From: Bordetella parapertussis
Lineage (GTDB): Bacteria > Pseudomonadota > Gammaproteobacteria > Burkholderiales > Burkholderiaceae_D
DNA: 64,000 bases
Direction of reading: 5' to 3'
Assembly (NCBI GenBank): GCA_945866125.1
Contig: CAMBFZ010000001.1
Span: 124,001-188,000, forward strand
Below are positions 25,051-34,072 of the stretch, piece by piece; position 1 is the first letter of the stretch, and each line of letters begins with the position of its first letter. The position numbers and the translations under genes are program-made. A model generated the notes under the pieces. The model saw only the letters and a program-made list of their open reading frames with translations. It was not told the origin of the DNA and ran no database searches.

Positions 25051-26883
25051 ATGCGAGTAACTGCCTCCAAGCCGTCTGCAGATAGTGCGACAGATTTAAA
25101 CGTTTCCGACTCTGCAGCCCAATCCCGGCAAGATATTCTTACTCAATCATCAACAGTGACAATGCCAGCGCTAATCGAACGACAGGTGTCGCAACGGGCG
25201 TTGTCGACGCCGCAGACGCCGGCTTCTTCTTTACCGCCGCCACAAGGCTTGTCCGATTCGGAGCCGCTATTTAAACAGGAGCAAGAAAAACGCCCGGCAC
25301 CGCCGTCATCACTGACACAGGCGCAGCAACTAAAAGCCGCAATCATCGCGCGCGATATCGATACCATCGAGAGTTTGGTGGGCTATGCGGATGCCGAAGA
25401 TGAGGATGGCGCCTACACCTACTATCCCAAGTACTTAATGGATATTGGTCCCATCCTGACTGAGATCGCCGCCCAGGGTCAGACTGAAATGTTGCGCACT
25501 TTCTTGCAGATATTTGAGCGCAAAATGCCTGAGCGAACCTTACCCTTGGCGGAAGCGCTGACTGCAGCAGCACAAGGCGGACATGGCAACACGCTGAGCC
25601 TGCTGCTGGGTCTGCTGGATCCGACGGTGACATCGCAATACGAACAAGCACTCAATGCGCTACGCGCGGCGCTGAATGTCGATAGCGCGGCGGCTGCCAG
25701 ATCCGTGATTGACTGGCTTAAAGAAGCGGGTGCCTTTGGGGCGGATTATGTATCGTCGGATAGAGAATTAACGTCTTCCTTCTCTGACGACGACAGCGAA
25801 TCCTTACCATTAAAAGAAGAACTTCCCACCTTGTCGGATCAGAAAATAGGCTGCCTTGCCAAAGCAGGTTATATATTTTCCTCTGATTTTTTCCCCTGGC
25901 ATTGCGAAGATAAAACTCTGGTGGCTCTTCAGGACATCTGGTTCGGTAAAACCTTGCAGCATAGCCCCCTATCTGAGGCGACCCACAATTCTGCCGGTGC
26001 GCTTGAACAAGTCTGGGCGTGTATCGCGCAATGCGGGCAACTCAATAAAGACGGGCAGTTTGATGTACAGGCAAGCCGGGCAAAATTGATGTTGCTTGGA
26101 TTCCGACAGCCGGTAGCGGTGTGGCTTGCTGAGGTGCTTCGGTCTTGCTCGCCATCGAATACGGCTGGTCTTCCGTTTCAGGAAATACTCTCGGATACGC
26201 AAGCCCATTTTTTTGGTCTGATGCTGTTGGCTGAGACTCCGGCACCACCGTTAAAATTGATCACATCAGATCCACTGGTGTCTGCGCAATGCGCATCAAT
26301 GGCTGCCGTGTCGGCGCATATGATGCAACTTAATTTTGACGACGCAGAACAATTTTTCAAAAAATACCTGAGCTGTATCACGGATAACTTTGAAATCAAT
26401 AACACTAAGTTGCATCTTATCTTTCGTACGCATCTTGGTTTACCCAACTCTGTTCTCAATCAAATTCATCGCGCGATCGAACAATGTATGGACCTGCCGC
26501 TGACGGTGTCGATCAAGCCCGGCACGACAGCGCGACAAATGAAAAGCGCTGTCCTGACGCAGGTACGACTTGGCCTTGTGCCGCATCTCATTAAAATTTT
26601 GCCAGAAAGGCTGGCGTCTGAAGCGTGCGCGGCCGACATCAGCAGTGAGGTGCGGCGAATGGGCGACGCGTTTACGATGTATGCAGAGACGTCGATTGCG
26701 CTGATTGGAAAGTTATGCCGACAGATGCAGGACATGATCGAATCCGACCAGCTCGACACGCTTGACCTTTCAGAAACTGACGACACAACGGACTCCGGGG
26801 CGGATTCTCTTTCGGAAGACTTCAGCGACACCGCTGACCCGGATGAGACATCGAAAACAGAACCGGATTCTTCTGAAGGCTGA
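25051..26883 (+). CDS. Candidate type III effector with ankyrin-like repeats (tandem paralogue 2)
   Basis: The protein has about 610 residues from the ATG at 25051, behind CAGGGAG; the earlier TTG at 25021 lies inside the leader hairpin. Its Ser/Pro/Gln-rich N-terminus (to about 90) is followed by ankyrin-like units (LKAAIIARDIDTIESLVGYA, ILTEIAAQGQTEMLRTFLQI, LTAAAQGGHGNTLSLLLGLL, LNALRAALNVDSAAAARSVI), one module more than its neighbour. Shared blocks with paralogue 1 include VIDWLK, GCLAKAGY, a DPLV.QC segment and KPG.T.RQ. It ends in an acidic Ser/Asp/Thr tail. No catalytic motif is recognised. Confidence 0.65.
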   Translation: MRVTASKPSADSATDLNVSDSAAQSRQDILTQSSTVTMPALIERQVSQRALSTPQTPASSLPPPQGLSDSEPLFKQEQEKRPAPPSSLTQAQQLKAAIIARDIDTIESLVGYADAEDEDGAYTYYPKYLMDIGPILTEIAAQGQTEMLRTFLQIFERKMPERTLPLAEALTAAAQGGHGNTLSLLLGLLDPTVTSQYEQALNALRAALNVDSAAAARSVIDWLKEAGAFGADYVSSDRELTSSFSDDDSESLPLKEELPTLSDQKIGCLAKAGYIFSSDFFPWHCEDKTLVALQDIWFGKTLQHSPLSEATHNSAGALEQVWACIAQCGQLNKDGQFDVQASRAKLMLLGFRQPVAVWLAEVLRSCSPSNTAGLPFQEILSDTQAHFFGLMLLAETPAPPLKLITSDPLVSAQCASMAAVSAHMMQLNFDDAEQFFKKYLSCITDNFEINNTKLHLIFRTHLGLPNSVLNQIHRAIEQCMDLPLTVSIKPGTTARQMKSAVLTQVRLGLVPHLIKILPERLASEACAADISSEVRRMGDAFTMYAETSIALIGKLCRQMQDMIESDQLDTLDLSETDDTTDSGADSLSEDFSDTADPDETSKTEPDSSEG

Positions 26884-27047
26884 TCCTGCTTTGCGGCCGG
26901 TGAGGTAGGGGACGCCGGCCGCAAATAAATTCACCCGTCTCGCCAAGGTTTTCAGTCAATCTTCGTGGTGAAGTTCTGCAGCCCGGCCGGGTGTTCGGTA
27001 CACTGTCGGCCTTATTCTTAATTCTGTCATTTGCACAGAGGCTGCCC

Positions 27048-28547
27048 ATGAATACTCTTACCGAAGCGCCTGCCGTTGCGCAGTTTGCGTTAAGCCGCCA
27101 GCGCGAAGTCGTTGACGCGCTTCGCGCGGTACTACCGGCGCACTGCGTGTTGTTTAATGAAGAAGACACCCGGCCCTATGAGTGTGACGGTCTGGCAGCC
27201 TACCGGCAGCTACCGATGGTGGTGGTGTTGCCCGAAAATGAAGCGCAAATTAGTGGCATTTTGAAAACATGTGCACGCCTCAATGTCCGAATCGTGCCGC
27301 GCGGCGCTGGCACCGGTCTGTCGGGCGGTGCGACACCTATTGCCGACGGCGTGGTCGTGTCGACGGCGCGCCTCAATAAAATCCTCAAGCTCGATCCGTA
27401 TTCCCGCACCGCCGTCGTGCAGCCCGGGGTGCGTAATTTGGCCATCTCTGAGGCGGCCGGCCCACACGGTCTGTATTACGCGCCTGATCCGTCGTCGCAG
27501 ATTGCCTGCACCATCGGCGGCAATGTCGCCGAAAATTCTGGTGGTGTGCACTGTCTGAAATACGGGCTCACGGTGCACAACGTGCTGCGGGTGCGCATGG
27601 TCACCATCAACGGCGAGGTCGTTGAGCTCGGTAACGAAGGTATGGACGCGCCCGGTTTCGACCTGCTGGCCGTCTTTATTGGTTCTGAAGGCATGCTCGG
27701 TATCGTCACCGAAGTGACCGTCAAGCTGGTGCCCAAACCGCAGTTGGCGCGCGTGATCATGGCCTCATTTGATGACGTAGTAAAAGGCGGCAATGCCGTC
27801 GCCAACGTGATTGCAGCCGGCATCATTCCCGCCGGGCTCGAGATGATGGACAAGACCAGCTCGCGCATGGTGGAGCCCTTTGTTAAAGCCGGCTATGACA
27901 TTGATGCCGAAGCGATTTTGCTGTGCGAATCCGACGGCACACCCGAAGAAGTCGACGAAGAAATCGGCCGCATGACCGACGTGCTCAATGCCTCTGGCGC
28001 CACCGCCATTGCGGTCTCGCGTGACGAGGCCGAGCGGATGAAATTCTGGTCAGGTCGCAAAAACGCGTTCCCTGCGGCAGGCCGTATCTCGCCGGATTAT
28101 TACTGCATGGACGGCACCATTCCCCGCAAAAATCTGGCGCAGGTTTTATTAGGCATCGCCGCCATGGAAAAAACCTGGGGCTTGCGTTGTGCGAACGTGT
28201 TTCATGCCGGTGACGGTAATTTGCATCCGTTGATTTTATTTGATGCCAATACCCCGGGTGAATTTGATCGCGCTGAAAAATTTGGCGCTGCCATCCTTGA
28301 GCTGTGCGTCGAAGTAGGCGGCACCATCACGGGTGAGCATGGCGTGGGCATTGAAAAAATCAATTCGATGTGCGTGCAATTTTCGGATCAGGAACGCGAT
28401 GCATTTTTTGCCGTCAAGCGCGCGTTCGATCCGCTATTTTTGCTTAATCCAGATAAGGCCATTCCGTCACTTGTGCGCTGCGCCGAGTACGGCAAAATGC
28501 ACGTCAAACGTGGTCAACTGAAATTCCCCGACTTGCCGCGCTTTTAA
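27048..28547 (+). CDS. glcD: Glycolate oxidase FAD-binding subunit GlcD
   Basis: The 499-residue flavoprotein oxidises glycolate (and D-lactate) to glyoxylate as part of the membrane-associated GlcDEF complex. The FAD-binding PCMH domain shows VPRGAGTGLSGGATPIADG and VVQPGVRNLAISEAA near 90-150; the C-terminal domain has FHAGDGNLHPLI and TITGEHGVGIEKI. The ATG at 27048 gives the usual N-terminus; the frame extends upstream without coding character. It heads glcD-glcE-glcF, with 16- and 2-base gaps. Confidence 0.95.
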   Translation: MNTLTEAPAVAQFALSRQREVVDALRAVLPAHCVLFNEEDTRPYECDGLAAYRQLPMVVVLPENEAQISGILKTCARLNVRIVPRGAGTGLSGGATPIADGVVVSTARLNKILKLDPYSRTAVVQPGVRNLAISEAAGPHGLYYAPDPSSQIACTIGGNVAENSGGVHCLKYGLTVHNVLRVRMVTINGEVVELGNEGMDAPGFDLLAVFIGSEGMLGIVTEVTVKLVPKPQLARVIMASFDDVVKGGNAVANVIAAGIIPAGLEMMDKTSSRMVEPFVKAGYDIDAEAILLCESDGTPEEVDEEIGRMTDVLNASGATAIAVSRDEAERMKFWSGRKNAFPAAGRISPDYYCMDGTIPRKNLAQVLLGIAAMEKTWGLRCANVFHAGDGNLHPLILFDANTPGEFDRAEKFGAAILELCVEVGGTITGEHGVGIEKINSMCVQFSDQERDAFFAVKRAFDPLFLLNPDKAIPSLVRCAEYGKMHVKRGQLKFPDLPRF

Positions 28548-28563
28548 AAAAATTCTACAAACT

Positions 28564-29625
28564 ATGCAACAGCAACTGCAACAATTTAAAGACCAGATCC
28601 TCAATGCGACCGCCCGCAGCACGGCGCTGCGCATCAAAGGAAACGGCACCAAAGATTGGTACGGCCAAACGCCTACGGGTGAGCTACTCGACACCACCGC
28701 CTACAGCGGTATTGTCGACTACGATCCCACAGAGCTAGTCATCACCGCGCGGGCGGGCACCAGCCTGCGTGAGATCGGCAAAGCCGTGGCTGCAAAAAAC
28801 CAGATGCTGGCGTTTGAGCCGCCGCGTTTTGATGGCATGGCCACCATCGGTGGCATCATCGCCAGTGGCCTGTCTGGTCCGCGCCGCATGGCGGTGGGCG
28901 CGGTGCGCGACTTCGTGCTGGGCGCGGTGCTCATGGACGGCAAAGGCGAGGTGCTACATTTTGGTGGTCAGGTCATGAAAAATGTCGCCGGCTACGATGT
29001 ATCCCGCTTGCTGGCCGGTTCGATGGGCATGCTGGGTTTGATTCTGGAAGTCTCCATCAAAGTTTTGCCGCGTCCGTTTGCCCAGCAGTCATTGCAGTTT
29101 GCGATGGCCGAGCAAGACGCGCTGCATCAAGTCAATGTGTGGGGCGGGCAGCCGCTGCCGATCTCAGCGACCTGCTGGCATGACGGGCAGCTTACGGTGC
29201 GTCTGTCGGGCGCGCAGGCAGCGGTTGATGCGGCAGTTAAAAATATGGGCGGCGTGGTGTTGCCTGACGCAGACGCATTGTGGGACAGCTTGCGTGAGCA
29301 AAGTCATGCCTTTTTTTCCCACGCAGAGGCTGGGCTCTGGCGTTTGTCCGTGCCTAGTGTTGCTGCGCCCATTGTGCTGCCTGGGAAGCAATTAATCGAA
29401 TGGGGCGGCGCGCAGCGCTGGCTCAAGACTTCCGCAGATGCCGCCGCCATTCGTGCGCTTGTTGCGCAGTTGGGTGGACACGCCACGCTATTCAAGGGTG
29501 GTGACAAATCAGTCGGGGTATTTCAGCCGCTGCAACCTGCAATTGCCCGTATTCACCGCGACCTTAAACAAGCTTTTGATCCTGCCGGTATTTTTAATCC
29601 GGGCCGGATGTATCCGGATTTCTAA
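28564..29625 (+). CDS. glcE: Glycolate oxidase subunit GlcE
   Basis: The 353-residue protein is a second FAD-binding subunit, shorter than GlcD and lacking its long C-terminal oxidase domain. It carries the PCMH signature ARAGTSLREIGKAV, then GGIIASGLSGPRRMAVGAVR and DVSRLLAGSMGMLGLILEV. The C-terminal AFDPAGIFNPGRMYP is the usual end of this family. It lies between glcD and glcF and is required for the complex. Confidence 0.94.
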   Translation: MQQQLQQFKDQILNATARSTALRIKGNGTKDWYGQTPTGELLDTTAYSGIVDYDPTELVITARAGTSLREIGKAVAAKNQMLAFEPPRFDGMATIGGIIASGLSGPRRMAVGAVRDFVLGAVLMDGKGEVLHFGGQVMKNVAGYDVSRLLAGSMGMLGLILEVSIKVLPRPFAQQSLQFAMAEQDALHQVNVWGGQPLPISATCWHDGQLTVRLSGAQAAVDAAVKNMGGVVLPDADALWDSLREQSHAFFSHAEAGLWRLSVPSVAAPIVLPGKQLIEWGGAQRWLKTSADAAAIRALVAQLGGHATLFKGGDKSVGVFQPLQPAIARIHRDLKQAFDPAGIFNPGRMYPDF

Positions 29626-29627
29626 CT

Positions 29628-30854
29628 ATGCAAACCAATCTCGCTGATTTCATCAAGCATACGCAAGAAGGGCAGGAGGCCGATGCAATTTTGCGCAATT
29701 GCGTGCACTGCGGGTTTTGCACGGCGACTTGTCCCACTTACCAACTGCTGGGTGACGAACTAGATGGGCCGCGTGGCCGCATTTATCTCATCAAACAAGT
29801 CCTCGAAGGCAAACCCGCCACCGCCAAAACCCTCTCGCATTTAGACCGCTGCCTCACCTGTCGCAACTGCGAAAGCACTTGCCCCTCGGGGGTGCAATAT
29901 GGTCGCTTGGTCGACATTGGTCGTGGCGTGGTTGAAAAGCAGGTCAAGCGGCCCTTTGCGCAGCAACTTGTGCGCACCGCGCTCAAAGAAGTCTTACCGC
30001 GTAAATGGTTGTTCACGCCTGCGATGAAAGCCGGACAATTGTTGCGGCCTTTGCTGCCCAAGGTCTTAAAAAATAAAGTCCCTGTTGCGCACGCCGCCGG
30101 CACCTGGCCGAGTCGTCAGCATGCGCGCACCATGTTGCTGCTGGATGGATGTGTCCAACCGGCGATGGCACCCAACATTAACGCCGCCACCGCGCGTGTG
30201 CTCGACGCCCTTGGGGTGCAGTTAGTCGTTGCGCCCAAGGCGGGTTGTTGTGGCGCGATTCGTCATCATCTCAATGATCATGCCGGCGCTCTGGATGATA
30301 TCCGGCGCAACATTGATGCCTGGTGGCCGCACGTTGAGGCGGGCGCCGAAGCCATTGTGATGACAGCCTCCGGGTGCGGTGCGATGGTCAAGGACTATGC
30401 GCATTTACTGGCGCACGACACGGCGTATGCGGCGCGTGCGGCGCGCATTACAGCGTTGACCAAAGATCTCTCGGAAATCATGCCGGTGTTTGAACAAGAG
30501 CTGGCTGTCAAACTGAAGGGCAAGATCAGCAAGCGCGTTGCCTACCATCCCCCGTGCACGCTGCAGCACGGTCAGCAAATCCGTGGCAAGGTTGAAGGCG
30601 TATTACGTGCGGTCGGCGTTGACGTAAAGCTGTGCGCCGACAGCCACCTCTGCTGCGGCTCGGCCGGGACGTATTCGGTGCTGCAAGCTGAGCTGTCTTA
30701 TCAACTGCGCGATAACAAACTCAACAACTTGCAGGCTACCGAACCGGAGATGATTGTGTCGGCCAACATCGGGTGTCTGACGCACCTGCAGTCGGGTACC
30801 GAGACCCCGGTCAAGCATTGGATCGAGTTGATTGATGCAGCGCTGGCGCACTAA
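29628..30854 (+). CDS. glcF: Glycolate oxidase iron-sulfur subunit GlcF
   Basis: The 408-residue protein passes electrons from the flavin subunits toward the quinone pool. Two [4Fe-4S] ferredoxin-type sites are visible: CVHCGFCTATCPTY near residue 25 and CLTCRNCESTCPSG near 76. Two CCG domains follow (GCCGAIRHHL and LCCGSAGTYSVLQ), as in heterodisulfide-reductase-like proteins. It begins two bases after glcE and converges on the membrane-effector gene. Confidence 0.95.
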   Translation: MQTNLADFIKHTQEGQEADAILRNCVHCGFCTATCPTYQLLGDELDGPRGRIYLIKQVLEGKPATAKTLSHLDRCLTCRNCESTCPSGVQYGRLVDIGRGVVEKQVKRPFAQQLVRTALKEVLPRKWLFTPAMKAGQLLRPLLPKVLKNKVPVAHAAGTWPSRQHARTMLLLDGCVQPAMAPNINAATARVLDALGVQLVVAPKAGCCGAIRHHLNDHAGALDDIRRNIDAWWPHVEAGAEAIVMTASGCGAMVKDYAHLLAHDTAYAARAARITALTKDLSEIMPVFEQELAVKLKGKISKRVAYHPPCTLQHGQQIRGKVEGVLRAVGVDVKLCADSHLCCGSAGTYSVLQAELSYQLRDNKLNNLQATEPEMIVSANIGCLTHLQSGTETPVKHWIELIDAALAH

Positions 30855-30887
30855 CGTTTATCCGTGAGTGCGCCGCATGCTCGGCAC

Positions 30888-32714
30888 CTAAACCACGCTG
30901 CTCTCATCTGAGTCAGGGACTTCGATCATATTTTCAAGAGGCGTGCCATCGGGGTTGATGTCGTTACTAGCGTGGCGCACTCCGGGTGGTTTGTCGTGCG
31001 ATCCTAAGTGGTCTAGCGCATAATTCAATGATGTGGACGACAAAAATGTCGGCAATCTGGTGATGGTGTCCTTGGGTAATTCTGCCTCCTCGGGTCGGTA
31101 ACATTGCCTCACTGCGCTGCACCCTGCCCGTATTGGCGCCAGCGTTGTCGCATCGAATACTTCAAGTGCCACTTTCCCTAGGCCCTGAACTACTCGTGGA
31201 ATGATCCGGAAGTTATCTCGAAACGCAAATCCTCCCAGAAAAATCAACACCATCGGCAACATAAAATTGCTCGTGGCTTCAATGAGGGGATCGTGTGGCG
31301 CGTTCGGATTGGTTTTTTGCATACTTGCGTAAGTGCTGTACATATCGGAAAGATAAGAAAATAGAAGCAGGCTGCAAAATATCCCGCCGAGGTTCATGAG
31401 TGTATCCGTTCGGCTGCCGGAAAATTCAGGCTCGATGGAGCTCGCTTCCCTGCGCTTCGTGAAGGCTTGTTTGACTTCTGCCGGGTAAGTCAGGAGTACA
31501 CTGGATTTCATCTCGCCGTAAGCGACATCTCGCTCCAAGGATTTTTGAAGATCTTTGGCTTTGCTGACGTTGAATTCATCAGCGAAGTCATCTGCTTCGA
31601 GTGTTGTGATGAAATCCGGTATCGCCTCAAGCAGTTTTTTTTCAAACGCGGTTTTATGGTGAAAATAGTTTGCACTGAAATTCGGATTTTCTTTTGCTCC
31701 CGGCAAGGTTGACGCAATCGTCTGCCCTGTTTGTAGTGTGAGCGCACCGGCCAGTAAACCGGCAATCAGTGTTGGCGCAACGGGCGCCGATGGATTAAAT
31801 CGGATTATCAGATCCCGTCCTTCATAAAGAACCGTAAACCATATAAACGGTAAGCCGCGGATGAGAAAGTTTTTGCCCTCCGCCTGCAAATATTTTTTGC
31901 CGCTAACCATTTCCCACGCGGTCACCTTTTCTTCTTTATCGTTGCGTTTTAACAGATATTTTTTTTTGATTGGCATGCCAGCGCAGTATCTGATCAAGTC
32001 GCCCGCCGCACGCCCAAGATAGCGCTGCTGGTCGTACAGGATTTTCATATCGGATGTCGTGTAATTTGTCACGCGCATCATCTGGAAAGCCTTGCTGGAG
32101 AAAAGCTCATTCAGCAGCGTCGTCACGATCGGAAATGCAAGCCAATGATTTGCTGCTTTACCCAAATAAGCCCCGGCACTAAATGAGCTTATCTGCAATA
32201 AGGCGCCGACAAGTAGGTTCGTTGGAATTTTAAAATTGCTTGCTTTGGTGTAGTCAGTTTCTGTTTGCTCGATTTTTTTCCATCTTTGATAGGCCGATTC
32301 AAGCTCAGGATTTTCTTTGATGAGTGTGGTGATCATCTCGGCTTTTGTCATGCACTGCTTCAGTTTGTCATCCAAGTCTTCATCCGAATCGCTACACTCA
32401 ATGCTGATTTCAATGCTGATTTCAATGCTGCTCTCGTCTTCGTCATCCGACTGTTTTTTTGTTGGCGTTGACCTTTGTGCAAGCGTCGAACTTGGCGCAA
32501 ATAAATGTTCGCCATTTGTTGAAGAAGGATCGTTTGCATGCCTTCGGTGTGCTGATCGAGGTAAATTCGTATTGTTATTACTCTGAATCTCACTAAAAAT
32601 TGTTGAGATAGATTTTGAGATTTCGGTATCAGGTATCTGAGCGCGGCGATTGTCTGCGGTGTTGAAGTGACGCGGCGTGCCTAAAACGGGTAAGTTATTC
32701 AGCGGTAAAGACAT
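30888..32714 (-). CDS. Candidate type III effector or translocated membrane protein (608 aa)
   Basis: I recognise no family. The first 140 residues are hydrophilic and Ser/Thr/Asp-rich with a short repeat (IEISIEISIE from 12-bp units), without a Sec signal. After that come about five or six hydrophobic stretches: LLVGALLQISSFSAGAYLG near 170, a segment near 290, APTLIAGLLAGALTLQTG near 315, GGIFCSLLLFSYLSDMY near 450 and MLPMVLIFLGGFAF near 495. ATG at 32714 is chosen because AAGGAG, formed at the stop of the chaperone gene, precedes it. The upstream CesT-like chaperone presumably masks these hydrophobic segments, as chaperones do for membrane-inserting effectors. The A+T content is visibly higher than in flanking genes. 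Confidence 0.6.
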   Translation of the reverse strand: MSLPLNNLPVLGTPRHFNTADNRRAQIPDTEISKSISTIFSEIQSNNNTNLPRSAHRRHANDPSSTNGEHLFAPSSTLAQRSTPTKKQSDDEDESSIEISIEISIECSDSDEDLDDKLKQCMTKAEMITTLIKENPELESAYQRWKKIEQTETDYTKASNFKIPTNLLVGALLQISSFSAGAYLGKAANHWLAFPIVTTLLNELFSSKAFQMMRVTNYTTSDMKILYDQQRYLGRAAGDLIRYCAGMPIKKKYLLKRNDKEEKVTAWEMVSGKKYLQAEGKNFLIRGLPFIWFTVLYEGRDLIIRFNPSAPVAPTLIAGLLAGALTLQTGQTIASTLPGAKENPNFSANYFHHKTAFEKKLLEAIPDFITTLEADDFADEFNVSKAKDLQKSLERDVAYGEMKSSVLLTYPAEVKQAFTKRREASSIEPEFSGSRTDTLMNLGGIFCSLLLFSYLSDMYSTYASMQKTNPNAPHDPLIEATSNFMLPMVLIFLGGFAFRDNFRIIPRVVQGLGKVALEVFDATTLAPIRAGCSAVRQCYRPEEAELPKDTITRLPTFLSSTSLNYALDHLGSHDKPPGVRHASNDINPDGTPLENMIEVPDSDESSVV

Positions 32715-32724
32715 CAAAAACTCC

Positions 32725-33207
32725 TTAAGCAAGATCAGTCAAAGGTTGGGCCTCATCGGCTTCATGAAACTGCTTGAGAGTGTCCTCAACAGAAGCATTG
32801 ACACTGTTTTGCAAGAGGGTGCTGCGCATTCGGATTGCCCGGTCTGCATAGACCGATAGAAGGCGTGCTAGCGCTTCGCCGGTGACTGCGTCAGGATTAA
32901 AAAGATGAACCGAAAAAATCGCATTGCCGCTGGCAGGATGCACGCCATAGACACCAATCGTTTTACTGCCAGTTAATAAATTGAGTTGCAATAAATTGTG
33001 ATGGGCGGCCGCCTGATTGGCCGTTGCGATGGGGCCTACGTCGACGTAACAAAACAGCCGGTCGGCTGCTTCTTCCTCGTCGAAAATAAGTGAGATATTG
33101 ATACCCTTGACGGTAATCTCGCTGATGCCGGGGTCGCCATCGGCGTATGCGACGTCGAGATGCCGGCAGGTATCGCGGCAAAGCTGCCCGAATTGCTGGT
33201 CGTTCAT
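32725..33207 (-). CDS. CesT-like class I type III secretion chaperone
   Basis: The 160-residue protein resembles Tir-chaperone (CesT) family members: FGQLCRDTCRHLDV, the central strand NISLIFDEEEAADRLFCYVD and the long C-terminal helix AVTGEALARLLSVYADRAI. ATG at 33207 is preceded by GGAG eight bases upstream; the longer frame to 33279 reads as leader. Its TAA (32727-32725) is fused to the ribosome site of the next gene, whose ATG is 11 bases on. This tight chaperone-effector coupling is typical of type III cargo operons. An hrp-box-like promoter lies 82 bases upstream. Confidence 0.72.
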   Translation of the reverse strand: MNDQQFGQLCRDTCRHLDVAYADGDPGISEITVKGINISLIFDEEEAADRLFCYVDVGPIATANQAAAHHNLLQLNLLTGSKTIGVYGVHPASGNAIFSVHLFNPDAVTGEALARLLSVYADRAIRMRSTLLQNSVNASVEDTLKQFHEADEAQPLTDLA

Positions 33208-33288
33208 GGTGAGGTCTCCGTTTTGTTTTAGGTGAACACAAGAGAGACCGCATCCGATTACTCGCAGTCTGCTCGACATGTTAAATTT

Positions 33289-33316
33289 TGGGTAACCATA
33301 TTGTTAATAGGGTTCA
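33289..33316 (-). promoter_or_regulatory. Hrp-box-like promoter of the chaperone-membrane effector operon
   Basis: On the minus strand TGAACC (33316-33311), 15 bases, then TTACCCA (33295-33289). It differs from GGAACC-N15-CCACNNA at the first G and at CC (here TT). The variation in the right half is the same TT seen at 24988. It lies 82 bases before the chaperone ATG. Confidence 0.55.
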
Positions 33317-33490
33317 GGCGGACGCGAAGGTCGCGCGCCGAGGCAGGCCGGCGCCAGAGATGGCGACACGAAAGGGAGGGCAGCGGATACGAAGGAGGGC
33401 GTGGCGGGCGTGTTTTTGATGGCGCGAAAAAATAAAGCCGGCTCCGGATCCTGAGATCGCCGCGCCGGATTGCAAAAGGTGCCGCGTTAT

Positions 33491-33976
33491 TTACATCTCA
33501 AGAAGCGCCTTGATATCGTCTTCTATGCTGGCTGGCGTGGTTGTTGATGCATAGCGGTCATGCACCTTGCCATCTTTTCCGACCAAAAATTTCGTAAAAT
33601 TCCACTTGATGCCTTCGGTACCCAGCACACCGGGCGCTTCTTTTTTCAGCATCGTGAAAAGCGGATGCGCATGCTCGCCGTTGACGTCGACTTTTTCAAA
33701 AATCGGAAAGCTCACGCCAAAGTTTTTTTCACAAAACGCGCCGATCTCTTCGGCGCTACCTGGCTCCTGCCCACCAAACTGATTGCACGGAAATCCCAGC
33801 ACCACAAAACCGTCGTCTTTATATTTTTGGTACAAAGCTTCGAGTCCTTTGTATTGCGGGGTAAAACCGCATTGACTAGCGGTGTTTACAATCAGCATGA
33901 CTTGTCCGCGGTAAGCGGATAAATCAGCGGGCGTGCCGGCGAGTGTATTGATTTGGCAGTCATAAAGTGTCGTCAT
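33491..33976 (-). CDS. Glutathione peroxidase family protein (thiol peroxidase)
   Basis: The 161-residue thioredoxin-fold enzyme reduces hydroperoxides. The peroxidatic cysteine is Cys36 in VNTASQCGFTPQY, where animal enzymes carry selenocysteine. The other catalytic-triad segments are FPCNQFGGQEPG (Gln) and KWNFTKFLVG (Trp, Asn). The reductant may be thioredoxin rather than glutathione. It is monocistronic and divergent from yggS. Confidence 0.93.
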   Translation of the reverse strand: MTTLYDCQINTLAGTPADLSAYRGQVMLIVNTASQCGFTPQYKGLEALYQKYKDDGFVVLGFPCNQFGGQEPGSAEEIGAFCEKNFGVSFPIFEKVDVNGEHAHPLFTMLKKEAPGVLGTEGIKWNFTKFLVGKDGKVHDRYASTTTPASIEDDIKALLEM

Positions 33977-34072
33977 AGCGTTTTCCTTTTAACAATGGCG
34001 GAGTGATGAGCGGAGTGGTGCCGATACTAGCAGCCGGCGCATGATCGCGCTGATCATGGATAATGTCGCACC

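Noticed and set aside
33232..33435. 67-codon plus-strand frame in the spacer before gpx
   Set aside because: Arg/Gly-rich low-complexity translation typical of random GC-rich DNA; it overlaps the promoter of the chaperone gene.
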